In this document: one piece after another, positions 7,081-14,580 of the stretch
How the letters are laid out: each line of letters begins with the position of its first letter
Numbering within the stretch: position 1 is the first letter of the stretch
Origin: CAYPCH01 sp964409165
Lineage (GTDB): Bacteria; Bacillota; Clostridia; Acetivibrionales; Acetivibrionaceae
Length of the DNA: 21,255 nucleotides
Assembly (NCBI GenBank): GCA_964409165.1
Contig: CAYPCH010000062.1
Span: 1-21,255, forward strand
Direction: 5' to 3'
Position numbers and translations under genes: made by a program
Notes under the pieces: generated by a model
Seen by the model: the letters and a program-made list of their open reading frames with translations, nothing else
Told to the model about the DNA's origin: nothing
Database searches by the model: none

Positions 7081-7138
7081 AATTATGAATAATATGTGGA
7101 TTAAGAGAAATGATAATAAAAAGACTTTTGTTGGTGGA

Positions 7139-7210
7139 ATAAAATTTCGTACCCATCGAGGGTACAGAAGTTTTGCCTCTTTCATTTCATTCCAAGAGGC
7201 CTAATAAAAA
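7139..7210 (-). repeat. Dispersed repeat R2, copy B
   Basis: The reverse complement matches 2184-2255. The hairpins GTACCC/GGGTAC and CCTCTT/AAGAGG are both kept. Its right end overlaps repeat R3 by about eight bases, so the two form a composite. Confidence 0.85.
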
Positions 7211-7266
7211 GCTTCGGGACGTTGAGTTCCTTGCTTTTTGCCGGATTTCCTTTCAGGAAATGGCCC
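7203..7266 (+). repeat. Dispersed repeat R3, copy A
   Basis: Matches 15673-15736 without gaps and with about a dozen substitutions. It contains a stem AAAAGC/GCTTTT and a second hairpin around TTTCCTTTCAGGAAA. It lies directly downstream of R2 copy B. Confidence 0.8.
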
Positions 7267-7327
7267 TGAAAATTATCTTTTTGCTTTGATATAAAAATAA
7301 AAAAGATAAGAAAATAAGAAAATAAGA

Positions 7328-7352
7328 AGGAAATTAAGAAAAAACGGCGAAT
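7328..7352 (+). promoter_or_regulatory. SigH-type promoter of spoVG
   Basis: AGGAAAT (7328-7334) and GAAT (7349-7352) are separated by 14 bp, matching the layout of the known SigH-dependent spoVG promoter of B. subtilis (AGGATTT, 14 bp, GAAT), including an A-rich spacer. Transcription would start near 7360, about 45 bases before the ATG. Confidence 0.7.
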
Positions 7353-7404
7353 ATATATAATAATGCAGGATGAATACACATTTTACGGAAGGTGGTAACA
7401 TCTT

Positions 7405-7704
7405 ATGGAAATTACCGATGTTCGTATAAGGAAAATCGACTCAGAAGGAAAAATGAAAGCTGTTGTTTCTGTGACTTTTGATAATGAGTTTGTCATTCAT
7501 GACATAAAAGTTATTGAAAGTCAGAATGGATTGTTTATAGCAATGCCCAGCAGGAAGGCGCCTGATGGCGAATTCAGGGATATTGCCCATCCTATTAATG
7601 CAGAAACCCGAAGCAAAATCCAAAATGCTATTTTGGATAAGTATGAATCAATCTCTACGGGTGCAGACAGTGCAGAGACTGAAGAAAACGAATTTTCAGG
7701 GTAA
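7405..7704 (+). CDS. spoVG: Septation/stage V sporulation regulator SpoVG
   Basis: The 99-residue product starts MEITDVRIRKI and carries the conserved core VTFDNEFVIHDIKVIE, the NGLFIAMPSRK segment and the DIAHPINAETR helix. SpoVG is a small dimeric nucleic-acid-binding protein that affects asymmetric septation and many post-transcriptional targets. The C-terminal tail is acidic and variable. GGAAGGTGG precedes the ATG. It has its own SigH-like promoter and is followed by a hairpin at 7897-7923, so it is probably largely monocistronic. Confidence 0.96.
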   Translation: MEITDVRIRKIDSEGKMKAVVSVTFDNEFVIHDIKVIESQNGLFIAMPSRKAPDGEFRDIAHPINAETRSKIQNAILDKYESISTGADSAETEENEFSG

Positions 7705-7709
7705 TTTTT

Positions 7710-7742
7710 AAATTGATAGAAAATCGATAGTAAATCGATAGA
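7710..7742 (+). repeat. Three tandem 11-bp units
   Basis: Units AAATTGATAG, AAATCGATAG and AAATCGATAG are spaced by single bases at a period of 11 bp, about one DNA turn. They start six bases after the spoVG stop. Confidence 0.7.
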
Positions 7743-7896
7743 TATCTGGTAGAATCGCAAAGATACAGCATTATTCCCCCGGTTTAACCATAACTTGGGA
7801 CTCAAAAACGTTTGTGGAGACTAAGGCGATACATATGTATTTCTTTGATATCTGCAATTTTTAATGGGTGATGCGTATTTTAGCGATTTTTTTTTA

Positions 7897-7923
7897 TCAA
7901 GGTTCCCTCCTTGACATTTTTTT
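7897..7923 (+). terminator. Hairpin terminator after spoVG
   Basis: TCAAGG (7897-7902) pairs with CCTTGA (7909-7914), followed by CA and seven T. A T run also lies on the other side, but the plus orientation fits spoVG. Confidence 0.65.
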
Positions 7924-7930
7924 CTGAGAC

Positions 7931-7965
7931 TTTTTCAATGTAGAATTATTTTTGTGATTAATATA
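7931..7965 (+). repeat. Dispersed repeat R4, copy 3
   Basis: Matches copies 1 and 2 with one change in the core (TTTTTGTGA for TTTTCGTGA). Its left part TTTTTCAATG forms an inverted pair with CATTGAAAA near 7990, which the other copies lack. Confidence 0.75.
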
Positions 7966-8159
7966 CTTTTATTTTTATGGTTGAAATGTTCATTGAAAAG
8001 TGAGAGAATATATTTGGTCTGAAATAAGGAATTTTTGAATATTTGATAATTATATATTATTATAGATATGTCTCTGGCTGAAAATACCGAACTTGCAGGA
8101 TAAAACATGTTAGCTCTGTTTTTTTGCGACAATACAGGGACCGAAGGAGGAAGCTTAAA

Positions 8160-9182
8160 ATGGAACACTTGATGGCTGTTGTTCTGGCCGCTGGTGAAGG
8201 GAAAAGAATGAAGTCCCGCAAAGCTAAAGTTTTGCATAAAGTTTGCGGAACACCTTTAGTGGAATGGGTTTATCAATCCGTAATCAGTGCAGGTGTAGAT
8301 GAAGTAGTGCTTGTCGTAGGACACAAGGCAGATGAAGTAAAAGGGTATATGAAAGACAAGGTTTCATATGCTTTTCAGAAAGAACAATTAGGAACAGGGC
8401 ATGCTGTTATGCAGGCGGAAGATTTTTTAAACGGTAAAAGCGGGAATGTACTTATATTATGTGCAGATACTCCTCTCATCTCTTCTGAGACCATCCGGAA
8501 AACAATAGAATTTCATAAAGAAAGCGGTAACTCCGCTACAATAATAACGGCAGACCTTGATAATCCGGCAGGGTATGGAAGAATTGCAAGGAATGAAGAC
8601 GGAAGAGTTTTGAAAATCGTTGAGGACAGGGATGCAGATGAGAAGGAGAAAAATATAAAAGAAATTAATTCAGGCATGTACTGCTTTGAGATGGTTGCGC
8701 TTGGGGATGCATTAAAAGAGCTTGATAACAGTAACAGTCAGGCGGAATATTACCTTACAGACACTATTGAAATAATGATTGATAAAGGTTTAAGGGTTGG
8801 TGCTGTAAAAGTAGAGGAACAGAGTGACATACTCGGTATAAACGATAGAATCCAGTTGTCAAAGGCAGAAAGCATAATGAGAGGCAGAATATTGGACAGA
8901 CTGATGTCGGAAGGGGTAACTATAATAGACCCTTTGTCGACATATATTGACCATGATGTGCAGATAGGAACCGATACAGTGATATATCCTTCAACAATCA
9001 TTGAAGGTAAATCCGTAATTGGTGAAGATTGTGTCATAGGTCCCGGTACCCGTATTTCGGACAGTAGGATAGCTGATAGGGTTGAGGTGGAAAATTCTAT
9101 AATAGTAGAAAGTTCTGTTGATAATTACACAAAGATTGGACCGTTTGCTTACTTAAGGCATGGAAGCAATGCAACAAAGTAA
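8160..9182 (+). CDS. glmU: Truncated GlmU: N-acetylglucosamine-1-phosphate uridylyltransferase without the acetyltransferase half
   Basis: The 340-residue product starts MEHLMAVVLAAGEGKRMKS, the nucleotidyltransferase signature, and keeps the GTGHAVMQA, LILCADTPL and INSGMYCF motifs. The uridylyltransferase domain (about residues 1-230) looks intact. The left-handed beta-helix begins near residue 250 (hexapeptide repeats such as VIGEDCVIGPGTRI) but stops abruptly after IGPFAYLRHGSN. Full-length GlmU is about 450-460 residues, so about 115 are missing. These include the catalytic His and the acetyl-CoA-binding residues that in E. coli lie after position 350. The usual LRPG is LRHG here. The start is ATG at 8160 behind AAGGAGG; the open frame upstream is not conserved. 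Place before prs matches B. subtilis. Confidence 0.92.
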   Translation: MEHLMAVVLAAGEGKRMKSRKAKVLHKVCGTPLVEWVYQSVISAGVDEVVLVVGHKADEVKGYMKDKVSYAFQKEQLGTGHAVMQAEDFLNGKSGNVLILCADTPLISSETIRKTIEFHKESGNSATIITADLDNPAGYGRIARNEDGRVLKIVEDRDADEKEKNIKEINSGMYCFEMVALGDALKELDNSNSQAEYYLTDTIEIMIDKGLRVGAVKVEEQSDILGINDRIQLSKAESIMRGRILDRLMSEGVTIIDPLSTYIDHDVQIGTDTVIYPSTIIEGKSVIGEDCVIGPGTRISDSRIADRVEVENSIIVESSVDNYTKIGPFAYLRHGSNATK

Positions 9183-9240
9183 AATGGGCAGCATTCATCA
9201 GAAAAATTGTAAAAAATAAATGTTAAAAGGGGAAAGTAAG

Positions 9241-10203
9241 ATGAATTTACATGGGAAGGATATAAAGATCTTTGCTGGCAATTCCAACAGAGAACTCGCA
9301 GAAGAGATTGCAGAAAGAATAGGTCTTCCGCTCGGACTTGCAAAAGTAGGTATGTTCAGTGACGGTGAATCTGCAATCAACATAGATGAAGTTGTAAGAG
9401 GCTCGGATGTTTTTATAATACAGTCTACCTGTACTCCTGTTAATGATAATCTCGTAGAGCTTCTTATAATAATTGATGCTTTAAGGAGGGCTTCGGCAGG
9501 AAGGATAACGGCAGTAATGCCTTATTATGGATATGCAAGGCAGGATAGAAAAGCTAAAGCAAGAGACCCTATTTCGGCAAAGCTTGTAGCCAATCTTTTG
9601 ACTACTGCCGGAGCAGACAGGGTTCTTACTATGGATCTGCATGCTCCACAGCTTCAGGGGTTCTTTGATATACCGCTGGATCATTTGTTGGGAGTGTCAA
9701 TACTTGCCAACCATTTTAGGGACAAGTTTGGAGATACCAATGATGTAGTTGTTGTATCGCCTGATGTAGGAAGCGTATCAAGATCAAGAAAGTTTGCCGA
9801 AAAATTGGAGGTACCGCTGGCAATTATCGACAAGAGAAGGCCTAAGGCGAATGTATCTGAAATAATGAATATTGTAGGCGACGTAAATAATAAAAGAGTT
9901 ATTCTGGTGGATGATATTATTGACACGGGGGGAACCATTGTTAATGCTTCAAATGCCTTGATGGAAATTGGTGCAAGAGAAGTTTATGCGTGTTGTACCC
10001 ATGGGGTTTTATCAGGTCCTGCCATCGAAAGAATTGACAAGTCCGATATGAAAGAGCTTGTTATGCTTAATACAATACCGCTTACAAAGGAAAAACAAAT
10101 TAAAAAGATAGTTTCACTGTCCGTTGCGGCAGTGTTTGCAGAAGCAATAGAAAGGATTTACGGAGATATATCCATCAGTACATTGTTTACACAGCAGGAA
10201 TAA
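9241..10203 (+). CDS. prs: Ribose-phosphate pyrophosphokinase (PRPP synthetase)
   Basis: The 320-residue product makes PRPP from ribose 5-phosphate and ATP, feeding nucleotide, histidine and tryptophan synthesis. Visible motifs are IKIFAGNSNRELAEEIA, the catalytic flexible-loop region with YARQDRK, the metal-binding DLHAPQLQGFFDIP, and the PRPP-binding loop VILVDDIIDTGGT (from residue 220). Length is typical (about 315-320). The start is ATG at 9241 with AGGGGAAAG just upstream; an earlier in-frame ATG (9220) has no ribosome site. It follows glmU by 58 bases as in many Firmicutes. A hairpin at 10242-10273 follows. Confidence 0.96.
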   Translation: MNLHGKDIKIFAGNSNRELAEEIAERIGLPLGLAKVGMFSDGESAINIDEVVRGSDVFIIQSTCTPVNDNLVELLIIIDALRRASAGRITAVMPYYGYARQDRKAKARDPISAKLVANLLTTAGADRVLTMDLHAPQLQGFFDIPLDHLLGVSILANHFRDKFGDTNDVVVVSPDVGSVSRSRKFAEKLEVPLAIIDKRRPKANVSEIMNIVGDVNNKRVILVDDIIDTGGTIVNASNALMEIGAREVYACCTHGVLSGPAIERIDKSDMKELVMLNTIPLTKEKQIKKIVSLSVAAVFAEAIERIYGDISISTLFTQQE

Positions 10204-10241
10204 TAAGCTATGTGTATGTGAATGATAAAATTGGAAGTCTT

Positions 10242-10273
10242 TTGCCTCCTTAACAACATTAGGGAGGCAATTT
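10242..10273 (+). terminator. Hairpin terminator after prs
   Basis: TTGCCTCCTTAA (10242-10253) pairs with TTAGGGAGGCAA (10259-10270), a 12-bp stem with one G-T pair and a CAACA loop. The T run after it is short, so termination may be partial. Confidence 0.65.
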
Positions 10274-10335
10274 ATCTTAGGGAAGGTGAAAATATAGACA
10301 CCCCCTGAGTTTTTGCTATTGAGAGGTGTTTTGAT

Positions 10336-10908
10336 GTGAATGATTTGTATATAGTTGCAGGACTGGGCAATCCCGGCTCAAGGTATGATAATACCAGGCA
10401 TAATGTGGGATTTGAGACAATTGACCTGCTTGGAAAAAGGCTTGGGATTAAAATCAACAAGCTTAAGCACAAGGCGCTTTATGCAGAGGGCGTAATAGCC
10501 GGAAGCCGTGTGATTCTTGTAAAGCCCCAGACATTTATGAACCTCAGCGGGGAAAGTGTTCGGGAAATATTGAACTGGTATAAAGTTTCGGTTAATAATA
10601 TTATAATAGTATATGACGATATAGACCTTCCTGTAGGTAAACTCAGATTGAGGCCAAAGGGAAGTTCCGGCAGTCATAACGGCATGAAATCGGTTATTTA
10701 CCAGATTCAATCGGAGGAATTTCCAAGGGTAAGAATCGGTATAGATAGGCCTCCGGAGGGATGGGATCTTGCCAACTATGTTTTGAGCAAGTTTTCAGCT
10801 GATGAAAGAAAAATGATGGATGAAGCCATATCAAATGCTTCAGATGCTGTTGAAGAGATAATAAGGTCAGGTGTTGACCAGGCTATGAATAGATTTAACA
10901 AAACGTAA
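10336..10908 (+). CDS. pth: Peptidyl-tRNA hydrolase
   Basis: The 190-residue product releases tRNA from stalled peptidyl-tRNA. The substrate-binding GLGNPG (Asn12), the catalytic His22 in TRHNVGF, the Asp in VYDDIDLPVG near residue 93 and the SGSHNGMKS loop are present. Length is typical. The start is GTG at 10336 behind AGAGGTG; an overlapping ATG at 10334 is stopped at once. ACACC at 10298-10302 is complementary to GGTGT at 10325-10329, so a small hairpin could cover the ribosome site. In B. subtilis pth (spoVC) sits between ctc and fin-mfd; ctc and fin are missing here. Confidence 0.95.
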   Translation: MNDLYIVAGLGNPGSRYDNTRHNVGFETIDLLGKRLGIKINKLKHKALYAEGVIAGSRVILVKPQTFMNLSGESVREILNWYKVSVNNIIIVYDDIDLPVGKLRLRPKGSSGSHNGMKSVIYQIQSEEFPRVRIGIDRPPEGWDLANYVLSKFSADERKMMDEAISNASDAVEEIIRSGVDQAMNRFNKT

Positions 10909-10940
10909 GTAAAATCAAATATAACAGGTTGAGATGATGT

Positions 10941-13900
10941 ATGAGTATTTTAAAAGATAAAGGGTATCTATTGGATCCTCTTATAGAAAATAAGGAATAT
11001 GCAGATGTTCTGGATCATATTAAAAAGAGACGTATGCCTGTAACGGTTACAGGTCCGTCCGAGTCCCAAAAGTTGCATATGGCAAGCGCCTTATGTGCTC
11101 ATCTGGGACAAAAGGGCATGTTTATTGCATATAATGAAATGCTGGCCAGAAAAATGTTTGAGGACTTTTCCTTCTTCTGGGGAAGGGATGTTCTGTTTTT
11201 TTCTTCTAAAGAAATAATGCTTTATGATGTTGAGGCAAAGAGCTATGACTCTGTTTATGAAAGGATAGAAGCGCTTTACAGGATAACCTGCGGTGATTAT
11301 AAGTTTATTGTCACAAGTGCTGAAGCTGTTTGCCAAAAACTAGTAGACAGAAAGCTTTTTATTGAGAGTATAATTGAAATATCCCTTGGGGAGAGGATAG
11401 ACCTTGAATCTGTTCTTGAAAAGCTTGTTTCCATAGGGTATGAGCGTGTAACTGCTGTAGAAGGAAAAGGTCAGTTTGCATTAAGGGGCGGAATCATTGA
11501 TATTTTTCCTGTTAACAGTGATACAGCTGTGCGTATAGAGCTGTTTGATGATGAAATAGACTCTATCAGAAGTTTTGACATATTAACTCAGAGATCTGTA
11601 GATAAGCTGGATGAAACCAAAGTCCTTCCTGCGAGGGAATTGATATATCTTAAGGATAAAAGAAATGGAATCCTCGAAAGCATCCTCCGGGACTTAAATA
11701 ATCATATTGATGAAATAAAGAGCAAAAACAGCAGTGATTACGTACAAGCAATAGAGGCAAGGATTAAGGCTGATATTGAAAGGTTTGAGCAGGAATACTA
11801 TTTCCTGGGAATGGATAGGTACATACATTATGTTGTCAGTAAACCTGAAATGTTAACCGACTATACTAGAGAAGATATTCTTGTATTTATTGATGAACCG
11901 AAAAGGTTTGGGCAGAGGCTTGAAAATATGTACCTTGAAAACCAGGAGATGTGTAAGAGCCTTTTGGAGAAGGGTCACTTGCTGCCCGGAAGTTTTCAGA
12001 TGTACTTTGATTACGATTATGTGTGGGATATGCTCAGTAGAAAGAAGCCACTTTATTTTAGTGCTATTGTTACTGACGAAGATGTTGTGAAAAGTTCCTA
12101 CAGAATTGGAATCACCTCCAAACTTTTAAATTCGTATCAGGGACATCTTGATCTTCTAATGGAAGATATCAGCTATTGGAAGAAAAACAGGGCAAGGATA
12201 GTTGTACTGTCGGGAACAAGAAGTCGTGGGGAAATGCTGGCGGAAACTCTAAGGTCAAAGAATATTGAAGCTTACTATTTTCATGATTTTACAGGACAGA
12301 TAGAACAAGGACAGGTGATTATTACCCACGGAAGCCTTAACAGGGGTTTTGAATATCAGGAAATAGGATTTGTGGTTGTCAGCGGAAAAGAATTGTTCGG
12401 ACAGGACAAAAAACTGCGAAAAACCTCTAAAAGCAAAGGCAAGGGTCAAAAGATCAGTGTATTTACCGACCTGAATATAGGAGACCTTGTTGTCCATCAG
12501 CTTCACGGAATAGGAAGGTATGTAGGCATTGAACAACTTGTTGTGGATAATGTAAAAAAGGATTATTTGAAGATAAAATACCATGACGGCGATTTCCTGT
12601 ATATACCCACTAACCAGCTTGACCTTATACAGAAGTATATAGGTTCTGAGGGCAAGGCGCCTAAGCTTAGCAGGTTGGGTGGTACCGAATGGTTAAAGAC
12701 CAAAGCAAAGGCAAAAGAGTCTCTAAGGGAGCTGGCGGAGGAATTGATAAAGCTGTATGCGAAAAGGGAGTCGGTGAAAGGTCATTCTTATCCGGCTGAC
12801 ACTGTGTGGCAGAAGCAGTTTGAGGAAATGTTCCCCTATCAGGAGACTGACGACCAGATAAAATGCATTGAGGAGATCAAAAAGGATATGGAATCCGACA
12901 AGCCTATGGATAGGCTATTGTGCGGTGATGTAGGCTACGGCAAAACTGAAGTTGCCTTAAGAGCGATTTTCAAGGCGGTAATGGATGGAAAGCAGGTGGC
13001 ATATCTTGTTCCGACAACAGTGCTTGCACAGCAGCATTACAATAATTTTTTGGAAAGAATGAAGGATTTCCCTATAACAGTAGATATGATAAGTCGTTTC
13101 AGAACCCAGGCTGAACAGAAAAAGATATTAAAAGATGTAAAATCAGGAGTTGTCGATGTCCTTATCGGAACCCACAGACTTCTGCAGAAGGACATAAAGT
13201 TTAAGGATCTTGGACTTCTGATTGTGGATGAAGAACAGCGTTTCGGAGTAATGCACAAAGAGAAAATAAAAAACATGAGAGAAAATATTGATGTACTTAC
13301 ACTTACGGCTACACCTATTCCGAGAACTCTTCACATGTCGCTTACGGGAATACGGGACATAAGTGTAATTGAGGAGCCGCCGGAGGAAAGATATCCGGTA
13401 CAGACCTATGTCATGGAGCGCAATACTGAAGTCATAAGGGAAGCCATTACAAGGGAGTTGGCTCGTAACGGACAGGTTTTCTACCTGTATAACAGGGTAA
13501 GATCTATTAGTGTAAAGGCGATGGAAATCCAGCATCTGGTTCCCGATGCCAGAATAGGAACAGCACACGGACAGATGAATGAAAATGAACTTGAAGATAT
13601 TATGTTAAGGTTTATCAACGGAGAGTACGATGTTCTCGTATGTACCACCATAATAGAGTCCGGTCTTGATATGCCCAATGTAAACACGATTATTGTTGAA
13701 GATGCGGACAAAATGGGTCTTGCGCAACTATATCAGCTCAGAGGAAGAGTAGGACGCTCAAACAGGCTTGCTTACGCATATATAACCTATAAGAAGGATA
13801 AGGTGCTGACTGAAATAGCCGAGAAAAGACTTACTGCAATAAAAGAGTTTACTGAGTTCGGTTCCGGTTTCAAGATAGCAATGAGAGACCTTCAGATAAG

Positions 13901-14501
13901 AGGTGCGGGTAATCTTTTAGGAGCACGACAGCACGGGCATATTGATATGGTTGGATACGATATGTACTGCAAACTCCTTTCGGAAGCTGTAAATGAATTG
14001 AGGGGCGAACCTTTAAAAGATCCGGATATGGAAATTGCAATTGATATTAATGTAAGTGCATATATTGATAATGACTATATAGGCAATGAAAACCAGAAGA
14101 TAGAAATGTACAAAAGAATAGCCTCAATCCAGGATGAGCAGGATGTTCTCGATGTAGAGGATGAGCTTATTGACCGGTATGGTGATATACCGGGGTCTGT
14201 AAATAACCTTATCAGGATTGCATATATCAAAGCGATTGCCAGGGAGTGCGGCTTTATGTCGATACAGGAGAAGGGTGATTGCGTGATGTTGCAGTTTATG
14301 GACAGTGTGAACATAAACTTTGAAATAATAGGAACCCTCATGGACAAATATAAAAGAAAACTGCTTTTTACGGCAAGCAGCAAGCCCTATCTCACATTCC
14401 GGATATCCGATATAAAAAGGGAGGAGCTACTAGAAAATATTAAGATTTTGTTACAAAACATTAAAAAATTGAAGTCGGGTTTGCAATCTAATATAATATA
14501 A
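10941..14501 (+). CDS. mfd: Transcription-repair coupling factor Mfd
   Basis: The 1186-residue product displaces RNA polymerase stalled at DNA damage and recruits UvrA. In order: UvrB-like domains in about the first 350 residues (with GQFALRGGIIDIFP), an RNA-polymerase-interacting CarD-like domain at about 507-575 (GDLVVHQLHGIGRY), a RecG-like translocase with Walker A GDVGYGKT near 662, the DEEQ box near 761, SGLDMPNVNTIIVEDAD and the TRG region RGAGNLLGARQHGH, and a C-terminal autoinhibitory domain after about 1050. Full length for the family (B. subtilis 1177). The ribosome site is weak (GGTTGAGA), and it begins 32 bases after pth, so it is likely in one transcript with it. Confidence 0.97.
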   Translation: MSILKDKGYLLDPLIENKEYADVLDHIKKRRMPVTVTGPSESQKLHMASALCAHLGQKGMFIAYNEMLARKMFEDFSFFWGRDVLFFSSKEIMLYDVEAKSYDSVYERIEALYRITCGDYKFIVTSAEAVCQKLVDRKLFIESIIEISLGERIDLESVLEKLVSIGYERVTAVEGKGQFALRGGIIDIFPVNSDTAVRIELFDDEIDSIRSFDILTQRSVDKLDETKVLPARELIYLKDKRNGILESILRDLNNHIDEIKSKNSSDYVQAIEARIKADIERFEQEYYFLGMDRYIHYVVSKPEMLTDYTREDILVFIDEPKRFGQRLENMYLENQEMCKSLLEKGHLLPGSFQMYFDYDYVWDMLSRKKPLYFSAIVTDEDVVKSSYRIGITSKLLNSYQGHLDLLMEDISYWKKNRARIVVLSGTRSRGEMLAETLRSKNIEAYYFHDFTGQIEQGQVIITHGSLNRGFEYQEIGFVVVSGKELFGQDKKLRKTSKSKGKGQKISVFTDLNIGDLVVHQLHGIGRYVGIEQLVVDNVKKDYLKIKYHDGDFLYIPTNQLDLIQKYIGSEGKAPKLSRLGGTEWLKTKAKAKESLRELAEELIKLYAKRESVKGHSYPADTVWQKQFEEMFPYQETDDQIKCIEEIKKDMESDKPMDRLLCGDVGYGKTEVALRAIFKAVMDGKQVAYLVPTTVLAQQHYNNFLERMKDFPITVDMISRFRTQAEQKKILKDVKSGVVDVLIGTHRLLQKDIKFKDLGLLIVDEEQRFGVMHKEKIKNMRENIDVLTLTATPIPRTLHMSLTGIRDISVIEEPPEERYPVQTYVMERNTEVIREAITRELARNGQVFYLYNRVRSISVKAMEIQHLVPDARIGTAHGQMNENELEDIMLRFINGEYDVLVCTTIIESGLDMPNVNTIIVEDADKMGLAQLYQLRGRVGRSNRLAYAYITYKKDKVLTEIAEKRLTAIKEFTEFGSGFKIAMRDLQIRGAGNLLGARQHGHIDMVGYDMYCKLLSEAVNELRGEPLKDPDMEIAIDINVSAYIDNDYIGNENQKIEMYKRIASIQDEQDVLDVEDELIDRYGDIPGSVNNLIRIAYIKAIARECGFMSIQEKGDCVMLQFMDSVNINFEIIGTLMDKYKRKLLFTASSKPYLTFRISDIKREELLENIKILLQNIKKLKSGLQSNII

Positions 14502-14580
14502 ATGTAGTATGAGAGGGATGGATTTGGTCAAAGAATAAAAGAAGCAATATAATTATACTTTAAGAATGTGAGGAGATAGT

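Larger units (their letters stand above)
6708..7404. other. Long gene-free, repeat-rich region between murC and spoVG
   Basis: About 700 very AT-rich bases have no credible gene. From left to right they hold a possible murC promoter on the minus strand, a hairpin cluster with four GTGAAA/TTTCAC boxes (6775-6856), two copies of repeat R4, repeat R2 copy B, repeat R3 copy A and the SigH-type spoVG promoter. Confidence 0.7.
7705..8159. other. Gene-free region between spoVG and glmU
   Basis: The 455 bases have no credible gene. They contain three tandem 11-bp units (7710-7742), a perfect 12-bp palindrome ATACATATGTAT (7829-7840), a hairpin terminator (7897-7923), repeat R4 copy 3, and at the end AAGGAGG (8144-8150) for glmU. 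No clear glmU promoter was found. Confidence 0.6.

Noticed and set aside
7182..7379. 65-codon minus-strand frame upstream of spoVG
   Set aside because: It crosses R2, R3 and the SigH promoter; its composition only reflects AT-rich DNA.
6893..7965. R4 copies as a CRISPR array
   Set aside because: Only three copies, at 150 and about 890 bp spacing, with spoVG between; no regular spacers and no cas genes.
9220..9240. Longer N-terminus for prs from ATG 9220
   Set aside because: No ribosome site precedes it, and the AGGGGAAAG site fits the start at 9241, which also matches the family length.
10298..10329. Riboswitch-like hairpin covering the pth ribosome site
   Set aside because: The pairing is only five base pairs with a long loop, too weak to report as a regulator; mentioned under pth.
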